From: Struthio camelus
Lineage: Eukaryota; Chordata; Aves; Struthioniformes; Struthionidae
Assembly: GCF_040807025.1 (NCBI RefSeq)
Contig: NC_090943.1
Location: 978,356-1,042,355 of the forward strand
DNA length: 64,000 nucleotides
Reading direction: 5' to 3'
A program made the position numbers and the translations under genes. Each line of letters opens with the position of its first letter. Within the stretch, counting starts at the first letter, position 1. Under the pieces are notes generated by a model. It was not told the DNA's origin. It saw nothing but the letters and a program-made list of their open reading frames with translations, and did no database searches. Below, in pieces: positions 1-9,651 of the stretch.

Positions 1-247
1 AGGGTCGTGATCAAAACAGAGGAGCTCCTTCCTGAAGACAGTCCTGAAAACCCGGAGCTGCACGGGATGTCAGGGCAGTCGGAGGGGAGTTTCCAGAGTC
101 CGGATGAAGAGGCAGCCTGCGAGAGTCCGTACGGCTCGGTTTCCCCTCCGAGAGACCTGCCAGGAACCAGCCTGGCTGACCCCTCCGAGTACGGAGCTGA
201 CTTCAGTGAGATCCAGAGAGTCATCGTTCACCACGGGAGCTGCACAG
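1..247 (+). CDS. Zinc-finger gene, internal acidic linker exon (partial at window edge)
   Basis: The reading frame is open from base 1 through RVVIKTEE and an acidic, Ser/Pro-rich stretch ending HHGSCT, then the donor GTGAGA at 248. Bases 1-2 are AG, so the real acceptor may be exactly at the window edge. The segment contains IKTE, a likely SUMO acceptor. It resembles the start of the terminal exon, which suggests exon duplication within the gene. The sequence is low complexity and has no fold recognisable by eye. Confidence 0.65.
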
Positions 248-3200
248 GTGAGACGCTCGGCACGGGGGCCACGCGTCGGGGGGACCTGCGGGCCGAGGAG
301 GAGCTGTGCGGTGTGGCAGGCAAAGGCTGGGCAGGGGGAAGCAGCTCAACAGAAGAGGGGAGTTAAATCCCACCGGCACCAGAACTAGAAGCGAAGTGGC
401 TGTAGCCACCTCCAGAGCAGCTGCAGTCACGCTTCAGTCCAGGAGGAGGAGGCAGCACCCGGTGAATGGCGCGTATCCTCTCCCCACGCCTGACTTGCTC
501 CCCAGCGGGGAGCAGTCAGCGGAGGGAGGAAGATCCTGGCGCGGTCCTGTGGGACAGGCAGTGACGTAGTCCTCCACGCATCAGAAAAGCGCTCGCTGCA
601 CGCTGTGTGCGGGGCGGGGGGGGGGCTCTGTCCCAGACGGCGTTTGGTTAGAGCCCCAGTGACCCCCCACTACCAACATCCTAGTGTTGCAGAGGGCTGG
701 GAATGACTTGGTCAAGTGAACCTGCTTCTCCGGTGTTATTCTGTGTAGAGGAGCAGGCTACGTTGCTCGGGCCCGTAGGCGCAGTTGGTGAGAGGCCCTT
801 TGGAAACAGCCTGCCCAGAAAGTGCTTGTTGGGTCAGACAGAGGAGCAAACTTTGCAAAGCTGGCAGGGGCTGCAGGCACCTCCGGCAGGATCCAAACTG
901 AAACCGGTCTTGAGACGTTGGAGAAGGAGCCTGCAGAAATGAGGATGCACTTCACCAGGGACAAGCGCACGTTTCTGCACGTACGAAGGATGATCCACTG
1001 CCCAAGCTCGGGGGAGGAGCCGCCGGTTAGGTGGCAGTCCTGAGGGAAAGGGTCTGGGGTTTTCTGGTGAACTGTAGGCTGGACGTGAGTCAACAGTATT
1101 ATGCCCTTGCAAAAAAGGGCAAACACAGCAGGATATAGAAACAAGTAGCCGCACGATGTGCAGAGTCATCCTTCTGCTCTGCTCAGTGTCGGTCACGCTT
1201 TGCCGGAGAAAAGGGCAGTGCTGGGTGCTGCATGTCTGCACGTCTGGGCGCTGCATGCCAGCAGATGCGTGGACCCGTCAGAGAAGATCCAGAGGACAGA
1301 GATGGGAATGGCCAGAGGTCTAGGAAGTGCGAGCTGCCGGGAAGGAAGGAGTGAAGCGAGGTTATTTAGGGGAGAGAAGAGAAGATTGTGCCAGGCACCA
1401 CAGGCATAAAAGTCATCCCGGTCTGGCCTGCTGCAGAATGGGTTTAAAGAGCAGCTGGGGGGTTTTGGGCCACATCCTGGGAAAACTTTCCCAAGGAGAG
1501 GGATAAGGAAGCGGTGAAACAGCCCGTCTGCAGCACGTGGGCTCTGTCATTTGGCATTTTAGGATTGCATAATGCAAACATCTGTCGGGAAGGATGGAGT
1601 TGGTGGAGGTACGAGCTGGCCTCTGGAGGTCCCCCTCCACTCGGTGTTTCTGCTGCTGTGATCTGCTCACAGGTTTCTGAAAGAAACCAGTCAGAGAGCG
1701 AGCGGAGCTCCAGCTGGTTCTTGTCTGAGAGCTTCAGAGGATGCTTTCGCTGAGGTTCGGGCTGGCGCTGCGGCGGGAGGGGAGCAGGAGCCCGAGCGCA
1801 GTGACGCCCCGGCGGGCTGCTCCGGCCGTGGCCTCTGCGGTGAGGAGACGCGACGGAGGACCTCTGGAGAAGGTCCTGTTTCCCGCTGTCCCTGTAAGTC
1901 AGCGGGAAGAGGGCAGTGTTGGAGACATCCTGCTCCTGTTGGCTGCCGCTTCTTGGGAAAGCTCGGCTGTGCTGCCCAGCTGCAGCCCGGTGCTGCGTGT
2001 CCGCAGAGCCGTGCCGTGCCGGTGGCAGGAGGCCGGCAACGTTGTTGTAGCCCGGCAAAAAGAGCTGCCCAGAGACAAACCCTACGGGTGACAGAGTAGC
2101 TCTGAAATAACCCGGTCCCTGGAGTCCCTTGCAAACCAGCAGGAACTTTTCCCCCACCCCGTCTTGTGTCCTTGGTAACATCTCCGAATTGCAAAATTTC
2201 CCGGGCTGTCGCAGAGCCTGGCGGCATCCTCACACCTGGCGAGGAGGTTGCTCGGCCCCGGGTCAGCCTGACGCCGCCGCGGCCGCCCGGCTCCGCGTCG
2301 GGACTGGCTCGTGGCTGGCCGGCGGGGCAGAGCACGCGCGGGACTGCGCAAGACCGTGAAGGTGTTTCTTTAGCAACCCCGAGGCGTGTGGCCCTAGGAG
2401 GCCACCTCTGCCCGGCTCCGGCGACGGTAACGATGTTCTGCTTTTCTCCCGCAGAGGACGGGATAGTGATTAAGACGGAGGAGGAGGAAGAGGACGACCC
2501 GGACACTCTGGAGCCGTGCGCCATGTTCTCGGGCAGGACAGAGCCGCCGGCGTTCGCGAGCCACGAGGCCGGGCTGGGCTGCGAGGCGCAGTGCAGCTCC
2601 AAAGCGCCGCCCAGGAGCCTGGCCGCCGGCCGCGTGGGCAAGCCCGCCGCCTGCGACAGAGACCCTGGGGAGATGAAGCCGGTCATCGTGCACCAGCGGA
2701 ACCGGACGCGGGAAAGGCCCTACATCTGCCCCGAGTGCGGGAAGAGCTTCATGCTCAAGATCAACTTCATGATCCACCAGCGGAACCACCTCAAGGAAGG
2801 GCCCTACGAGTGCCACGACTGCGACCTCAGCTTCCGCAACAAGCAGCAGTTCCTGCTGCACCAGCGCGGCCACCCGCGCCGCGCCGTGGGGGTGCCCCGG
2901 CGCCCCGAGCACGGCCTCAAGCCCCAGCCGCGGCCCCCGCCCCCGGGGAAGCCCTACAAGTGCACCGAGTGCGAGAGCAGCTTCAGCCACAAGTCGAGCC
3001 TCAGCAAGCACCAGATCACGCACGTCGGGGAGCGGCCCTTCACCTGCGGCGAGTGCCGGAGGAGCTTCCGCTTGCAGATCAGCCTCATCATGCACCAGCG
3101 GATCCACGCCGGCAAGAGCGACATGGCCTTCCTCTGCCCCCAGTGCGGCAAGAACTTCACCCGGCCCTCGCACCTCCTGCGGCACCAGCGGACTCACACC

Positions 3201-3545
3201 GGCGAGCGCCCCTACCAGTGCAGCCAGTGCGAGAAGACCTTCAGCGAGAAGTCCAAGCTCACCAACCACTACCGCATCCACACCCGGGAGCGCCCGCACG
3301 CCTGCGCCGTCTGCGGGAAGGGCTTCATCCGCAAGCACCACCTCCTGGAGCACCAGCGCATCCACACGGGCGAGCGGCCCTACCACTGCACCGAGTGCGG
3401 CAAGAACTTCACCCAGAAGCACCACCTCCTGGAGCACCAGCGGGCGCACACGGGCGAGCGGCCCTACCCCTGCACCGAGTGCACCAAGTGCTTCCGCTAC
3501 AAGCAGTCCCTCAAGTACCACCTGAGGACGCACATGGGAGAGTGA
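1..3545 (+). CDS. C2H2 zinc-finger protein gene, 3' part (5' end lies outside the window)
   Basis: Two coding exons are supported: 1 (or 3) to 247 and 2455-3545. The first ends at a good donor (CAG|GTGAGA) with one base of a split codon. The second follows a CTCCCGCAG acceptor and supplies the other two bases, giving Glu and keeping the frame open. The protein is probably a nuclear sequence-specific DNA-binding regulator, inferred from the finger array. Both exons carry a VVIKTEE / IVIKTEE segment near their start, and each contains an IKTE match to the SUMO consensus (hydrophobic-K-x-E). Paired acidic exons of this kind are known in ZNF282/ZNF398/ZNF777-type genes. No KRAB or SCAN box is visible, though either could lie upstream of base 1. 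The orthologue is not identifiable by eye. By synteny beside CDC25A it occupies the place of human ZNF589, but orthology is not shown. Further small exons between 248 and 2454 cannot be excluded. Confidence 0.85.
248..2454 (+). other. Intron between the two visible zinc-finger gene exons
   Basis: This is 2.2 kb of GC-rich sequence with no convincing exon and no recognisable transposon. The ATG-initiated frames here are short and lack conserved motifs. The 3' boundary is a pyrimidine-rich tract followed by CAG at 2452-2454. Confidence 0.6.
2455..3545 (+). CDS. Terminal exon with nine C2H2 zinc fingers
   Basis: The exon opens with an acidic run (IVIKTEE then E/D-rich), followed by a linker of about 80 residues and nine C2H2 fingers of the C-x2-C-x12-H-x3-H type. 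They begin approximately at YICPECGKSF, YECHDCDLSF, YKCTECESSF, FTCGECRRSF, FLCPQCGKNF, YQCSQCEKTF, HACAVCGKGF, YHCTECGKNF and YPCTECTKCF. Most are joined by TGERPY-type linkers, the hallmark of DNA-binding Kruppel-type arrays. Between fingers 2 and 3 there is a longer Pro/Arg-rich linker of about 25 residues, splitting the array into 2+7. All Cys and His ligands appear intact. The stop is TGA at 3543-3545. Opposite-strand and out-of-frame ORFs over this exon are shadows of GC-rich coding DNA. Confidence 0.95.
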
Positions 3546-3950
3546 GGGGCTGCTGACGGCTTCCTCTCCCTCCCTCCCTCCATCCCTCCCTCCGTCCCTC
3601 CTCCTCTTCTCATCTCTCCCACCGTCCCCCGGCCCCCTCCATCCCCCCCGGCTCAGGGCATGGACATCAAGGAAGCTTTGTGTGGTAGCGCCGCTGGCCT
3701 GGTGGAGACGGCTAGGCTGATCGGAAATAAATTAATTAATTAAAGCAAGCAACGCGCGGCAAAATTAAAAGATTATATATATATAATTAACAGAAGCAGC
3801 TGATTTAGGGGGAATCCTCACCATCAAAAAAAAAAAAAAAGAAAGAAAGAAAAAAAGAAACCTGTACAGGGTGTTTTGCCGGAGTAGGACTCTTAACTGC
3901 TTTTTAAATCTACTGTTTGGTTTTTTAATAAATGTGGAGGAACTTTTCAT
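3546..3950 (+). other. Zinc-finger gene 3' UTR and polyadenylation region
   Basis: A CCTCCCTCC-rich stretch (3565-3640) is followed by AT-rich sequence with AATAAA hexamers at 3726-3731 and 3927-3932. A run of A with interspersed GAAA lies at about 3825-3860. Either hexamer could end the transcript; the first is closer to the stop codon. Confidence 0.55.
3726..3731 (+). terminator. Polyadenylation signal AATAAA (zinc-finger gene)
   Basis: Canonical hexamer 180 bases after the stop codon in an AT-rich context. A second AATAAA sits at 3927-3932. Confidence 0.5.
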
Positions 3951-4019
3951 TTGGTAAGCAAACTGAGGGTTGCCGCGATTTTTTTTTTTTTTTGGTGTTT
4001 TTCAAGCGCACCGCAGGCT

Positions 4020-4860
4020 GCTTCTGCCACCCTCCCTTTTGCCCAGGAGCTCGGCGGAGGCGGCGGGGCTGCGCCTGGGCGTCCAGCACCCGGGGCCGGG
4101 GGTCTCGCCGCCGGGCAGCGCCGGGAGCGGGGCACGAGCCCGGCAGCCCCTTCGCGCCCCCCCAGCCGCTTGCTCCCGCCTGCCCGGAGGTTTGCTGCTC
4201 TCTGCTCTCCGCCTTGGCCTAAGAGGGGAAAGGAAGATTTTTTTTTCTTTTTTTTTTTTTGTGTTTTGTTTTTGGCATCAGCCCGAGGCCGCGCCGCAGG
4301 GCCCGGAGGTCCTTGGGGTGGACGAGCCCGGCCGATAAATCGAGGCGCTTTGGCTAGCGAGGGCGGAAGGCAGCGGCGCGAGGGCGGGAGCTGGCCGGCG
4401 GGCCGCGCTGGCCTCCTCGTCGCGGGACGGCCGCGCGCGCGCCCCGCTCCGCGCTCCCGCCGACTCGCCTTGGGGGGCCGGGGTCGCCGAAGCCGGCGTT
4501 GCCCGGAGAGGTGCTGCGGGGAGGCGGCTCCCGCCCTCCCTCCCGGCTCGTCAGGGCTACGTGCAATTAAAATGAATGAATAAACGAACGAGCAAAGCCG
4601 CCCCGGCCCTGGCTGCTCGCCGGGGCGGGCGCCGTGCAGGCGGCCTGGGCGCAGCGGCCCGGCGGCGGGACCGGTTGGGCCCGGTGGGCCGGTTTCCCGG
4701 CACGGCTCCCCGCGGCGGCCGGGGGCTCGTTCCAGCCTATAACTAACCGTAATTGGCTTCGGAGCGGGGAACCGGGCCGTGAATTCCCAGCGCCGGCCGA
4801 ACGCCCCGACGGCGCCTGACACCGGTGGCGGCTGCAGAAAGGTAAAAAGAATTAAGGTTT
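4020..4860. promoter_or_regulatory. CpG island, gene not identified
   Basis: GC-rich, CpG-dense DNA interrupted by T-runs (3978-3993 and about 4239-4260). Several overlapping frames are open on both strands only because stop codons are rare at this composition; none has a recognisable domain. Splice-donor-like sites occur at 4841 (AAAG|GTAAAA) and 4901 (ACAG|GTGAGC), so this could be a promoter plus non-coding first exon. No downstream partner exon can be assigned. It is also possibly an alternative upstream promoter of the TRIM gene. Confidence 0.45.
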
Positions 4861-5232
4861 TTTTTTTTTTTAAAGCTTTGGTAACTAGCGAGGGGAACAG
4901 GTGAGCAGCCCCCGGTTCGCGGGTGGCGTGGGGACCCCCCCCGCCGGTCCAGCCCCATCCCGCCCCTCGGGCGGCTCCTCAGGACCAATAAAGGGCTTTT
5001 TTTTTTTTTTGCTGCTGGAGCCAAAGGCTTCGAGGGGCACTGGGGGTGATGTCTCCCCCCGCCATGGCCCGCGCCCATGCAGGGCAGCACCCACTCAGGG
5101 CTGCCCGGCACCCCCGGCACCCAGCGGCCGCGCAGCCCGCGGTGCCCGGAGCTGCCCCCACGCAGGACCGACCCACACGGTGCTGCCGCCACCCCCTGGC
5201 TGCGGCTGAGCCCTGTGGGGCTGCTCTGACAC
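4861..5232. other. GC-rich spacer with T-runs
   Basis: This stretch holds two poly-T tracts (about 4858-4872 and 4997-5011) in GC-rich sequence between the CpG island and the G-rich minisatellite. No coding or RNA feature is recognised. Confidence 0.4.
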
Positions 5233-5846
5233 GGGGAACGGGGACAGGGTTGGGGATGGGAGTTGGGAACGGGAATAGGGATGGGAGCAGGGGACAGGGA
5301 TGAGGATGGGAGCGGGGATGGCAGCAGGGACAGGGTTGGGGATGGGGACGGGGATGGGGATGGGAGTCGGGAATGGGAATAGGGATGGGGATGGGAGTGG
5401 GGATGGGGAGCAGAGACAGGGTTGGGGATGGGGATGGGAGTGGGGAACGGGAATAGGGATGGGAGTGGGGGACAGGGATGAGGATGGGAGTGGGGATGGC
5501 AGCAGGGACAGGGTTGGGGATGGGAGCGGGGATGGGGATAGGAGTGGGGAACGAGAATAGGGATGGGGATGGGAGTGGGGATGGGAGCAGGGACAGGGTT
5601 GGGGATGGGAGTGGGGAATGGGAATAGGGATGGGAGCGGGGGACAGGGATGAGGATGGGAGCGGGGATGGGAGCAGGGACAGGGTTGGGGATGGGAGCGG
5701 GGATGGGAGCAGGGACAGGGTTGGGGATGGGAGCGGGGACGGGAATAGGGATGGGGATGGGGATGGGAGTGGGGATGGGAGCAGGGATGGGGACGGGGAT
5801 GGGAGTGGGGAACAGGGATGGGAGCAGGGACAGGCACGGGGAGCAG
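5233..5846 (+). repeat. G-rich minisatellite (GGGATGGGAGYGGGGAT-like units)
   Basis: About 0.6 kb of head-to-tail 6-bp modules GGGATG / GGGAGC / GGGACA / GGGTTG combined into longer irregular units. The + strand is strongly G-rich with GGG or GGGG every 3-4 bases, so it has high G-quadruplex potential. The minus strand encodes spurious Pro-Ile/Pro-Val dipeptide frames. It directly abuts the CT/CA array. Confidence 0.9.
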
Positions 5847-8800
5847 GCACACACACACACACACACACTCTCACAGAGTCTCACAGAGTCACACTTGCAC
5901 ACACAAACACAGTCACACACTCACACAATCTCTCACAGTCTCACAGTCACACAGTCACACACTCTCATACAGTCTCTCTGTCTCACAATCTCTCACACTC
6001 ATAATCACAGTCTCTCACAGTCTCTCATAATCTCACAGTCTCTCTCTCACACAATCTCTGTCACACACACAATCTCTCAGTCTCTCAGTCTGTTACACAG
6101 TCTCTCATACACACAATCTCTCACAGTCTGTCTCACAGTCTCTCAGTCTCCCACACACAATCTCTCACACAGATACAATCTCTCATGCACAATCTCACAC
6201 ATGCTCTGTTTCTCTCACACACAATTTGTTACACACAATGTCTCAGTCTCTCACACACACAATCTCTCACACACACAATCTCTCTCACTCAGTCTCTTGC
6301 ACACTCTCACACACAATCTCTCTCATACACAATCTCTCAGTCTCATAGTCTCACAATCTGTCTCATATACAATCTCTCAATCTCTCTCAAAATTTCTCTC
6401 ACACACAATCTGTCTGTCTTTCACACACACTCACACACACACTCACACACAGCCTCTCCCACAATCACTCAGTCTCAGTCTCTTAGTCTCTCACACACAG
6501 TCTCTCACATCTCAGTCTCTCACAATCGCTCTCACACAGTCTCTCTCTCTCTCACAAAATCTGTCGCACACTCTCTCACACAATCTCCTTCATACACTCT
6601 CTCACAGTCTCTCTCACATAGTCTCACATACAGTCTCATACAATCTCTCACACACACAATTTCTCACACAAGCTCTCACACACACAACCTCTCTCGCACA
6701 CACACAACCTCTGACACCCACCCTCTCTCTCACACACAAACTCTCACACACACAACCTCTCTTGCACACACACACTCTCACAATCTCTCTCGCATACACA
6801 CAACCTGTCTCACATACTCTCTCTCATACACACAACCTCTCGCTCTCACACACACAACCCCTCTCATACACCTCTCACACACACACAACCTCCTTCGCAC
6901 ACACACACACTCTCACACATAATCTCTCACACACAACCTCTTGCACACACACCTCTCTCTCACACACAACCTCTCTCACACACACAACCTCTCTCGCACA
7001 CAACCTCTTTCGCACACACACTCTCTCACACATACAATCTCTCTCACACAACCTCTCTCTCACACACACTCTCTCACACACACAATCTCTCTCACACACA
7101 ACCTCTCTCTCTCTCACACACAACCTCCCTCTCTCACACACACAACCTCCCTCTCTCACACAACCTCTCTCACACACACAATCTCTCTCTCACAATCTCT
7201 CTCTCACACACAACCTGTCTTGCGCAGACAGAACCTCTCTCACACACACAATCTGTCTCTCACACACAACCTCTCTCGTGCACACACACACTCTCTCACA
7301 CACACTCTCACACACAACCTCTCTCTCTCACACACACACACTCTCACACACACAATCTCTCTCTCACACACCTCTCTCACACACATCTCTCTCACACACA
7401 ATCTGTCTCTCACACACACACAATCTGTCTCTCACACACACACAATCTCTCTCTCACACACAACATCTCTCTCTCTCACACACCACCTCTCTCACACACA
7501 CAATCTGTCTCTCACACACACACAACCTCTCACACACACCACCTCTCTCTCTCTCACACACAACCTCTCTCACACACAACCTCTCTCTCTCACACACAAC
7601 CTCTCTCACACACACAACCTCTCTCACACACACACAATCTCTCTCACACACAATCTCTCTCTCTCACACAACCTCTCTCTCACACACAATCTCTCTCTCA
7701 CACACAATCTCTCTCTCACACACACAACCTCTCTCACACACACAATCTCTCTCTCTCACACACACAATCTCTCTCTCACACACAACCTCTCTCTCACACA
7801 CACACAATCTCTCTCTCTCTCACACACAACCTCTCTCACACACAACCTCTCTCTCACACACAACCTCTCTCTCTCTCACACACAACCTCTCTCACACACA
7901 ACCTCTCTCTCACACACAACCTCTCTCTCACACACAATCTCTCTCTCTCACACAACCTCTCTCACACACACACAACCTCTCTCTCACACACAATCTCTCT
8001 CTCACACACAATCTCTCTCTCTCACACACAATCTCTCACACACACACAACCTCTCTCTCACACACAATCTCTCTCTCTCACACACAATCTCTCTCTCACA
8101 CAATCTCTCTCTCTCACACACACAACCTCTCTCTCACACACAATCTCTCTCTCTCACACCTCTCTCACACACAACCTCTCTCTCACACACAATCTCTCTC
8201 TCTCTCACACACAACCTCTCTCACACACAACCTCTCTCTCACACACAACCTCTCTCTCACACACAATCTCTCTCTCTCACACACAATCTCTCTCTCTCAC
8301 ACACAATCTCTCTCTCTCACACACAATCTCTCACACACACACAACCTCTCTCTCACACACAACCTCTCTCTCACACACAACCTCTCTCACACACACAACC
8401 TCTCTCTCTCTCACACACACAACCTCTCTCACACACACAACCTCTCTCTCACACACAACCTCTCTCACACACACAATCTCTCTCTCTCTCACACACACAA
8501 TCTCTCTCACACACACAATCTCTCTCTCACACACAACCTCTCTCACACACACAATCTCTCTCTCTCACACACACAACCTCTCTCTCACACACACAATCTC
8601 TCTCACACACACAACCTCTCTCTCACACACACAATCTCTCTCTCACACACAACCTCTCTCACACACACAATCTCTCTCTCTCTCACACACACAATCTCTC
8701 TCACACACACAATCTCTCTCACACACACAATCTCTCTCTCTCTCTCACACACACAATCTCTCTCTCTCTCTCACACACACAATCTCTCTCTCTCTCTCAC

Positions 8801-8986
8801 ACACACAATCTCTCTCTCACACACAACCTCTCTCACACACACAATCTCTCTCTCTCTCACACACACAATCTCTCTCTCACACACAACCTCTCTCACACAC
8901 ACAATCTCTCTCTCTCACACACAACCTCTCTCTCACACACAATGTGTCTCTCTCTCTCTCACACACAATCTGTCTCTCTCTCTCAC
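5847..8986 (+). repeat. 3.1-kb CT/CA compound array (CTCTCTCACACACAAYC-type units)
   Basis: The array alternates (CT)n and (CA)n blocks joined by AACCTC or AATCTC. Early units (5.85-7.0 kb) are degenerate with G and T substitutions; later units (7.3-8.95 kb) are highly homogeneous and almost lack G on the + strand. Near-absence of TAA/TAG/TGA in this vocabulary creates very long spurious frames (Leu-Ser-His-Thr repeats on +, Cys-Val-Arg-Glu on -). It ends within about 15 bases of the GC boxes upstream of the TRIM gene. Confidence 0.95.
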
Positions 8987-9000
8987 GCACCAGCTTTCTC

Positions 9001-9070
9001 GCCCCGCCCCCTCACCTCGCCCCGCCCCCTCACCTCGCCCCGCCCCCTCACCACGCCCCGCCCCCACCCT
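9001..9070 (+). promoter_or_regulatory. TRIM promoter: four tandem 18-bp GC-box units
   Basis: Units of 18 bp start at 9001, 9019, 9037 and 9055, each containing GCCCCGCCCC (Sp1/KLF GC box on the reverse strand) followed by CTCACC. They lie 45-115 bases upstream of the TRIM ATG, and no TATA box is seen. A GC-box-driven, TATA-less start is inferred. Confidence 0.7.
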
Positions 9071-9114
9071 CCCCACTTCCCCGTCCCCGCCCCGCCCGGC
9101 GCAGTCTCGGCGCC

Positions 9115-9651
9115 ATGTCGTCGTCGAGGTCGCGGTCGCAGTCGCCGCCGCCGCCGCCGCCGCCGGAGGAGGAGGAGGAGGAGGCGGCGGCGGCGGCGCT
9201 GGCGGCGCGGCTGGAGGAGGAAGAGGAGGAGGAGGCGGCGGCGCTGGCGGCGCTGGCGGCGCGGCTGGAGGAGGAGGCCGCCTGCGCCGTGTGCCTGGAG
9301 CTGCCGGCCGCGCCGCTGCTGACGCCCTGCGGCCACGGCCTGTGCGCCGCCTGCCTGGCCGCCCTGCCGCGCCCCCTCTGCCCGCAGTGCCGCGGCCCGC
9401 TGCCGCCGGGCTCCTGCCGCCCCAACCGCCCGCTGCGCGGCGCCGCCGAGGCGGCGGCCGACCTGGGCCGCCTGGCCGCCGCCGCCGCCCGCCGCCCGCG
9501 CTGCGCCGCCCACGGCCAGCCGCTGCGCCTCTTCTGCCAGCGCTGCCGCCGCTCGCTCTGCCCGCTCTGCCCGCCCTGCCGCCTGGGGCCCGCCGCCGCC
9601 GCCGGCCCCCACCTCCTCCTGCCCGCCCGGCAGGCCGCGCCCCGCCTCCGG
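9115..9651 (+). CDS. TRIM exon 1: low-complexity N-terminus, RING and B-box
   Basis: ATG at 9115 sits in GGCGCCATGT, a fair Kozak context, and is the first ATG after the GC boxes. RING ligands are C57, C60, C72, H74, C77, C80, C89 and C92. The B-box region has C130, H133, C141, C144, C149, C152 and H166. Between C152 and H166 the family's usual His pair is replaced by an Ala/Gly/Pro-rich insert, so zinc site two may be altered. GC content is extreme. The donor is G|GTACCG at 9652, weaker than the others in this gene but in phase with exon 2. Confidence 0.82.

Noticed and set aside
2394-3533. Minus-strand 379-codon frame over the zinc-finger exon
   Set aside because: Antisense shadow of the C2H2 array (regular Leu/Val/Ala pattern every 28 residues).
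3546-9114. A cathelicidin (CAMP) gene expected by mammalian synteny
   Set aside because: No cathelin-like exon with its paired cysteines was seen on either strand. The interval is CpG island and tandem arrays.
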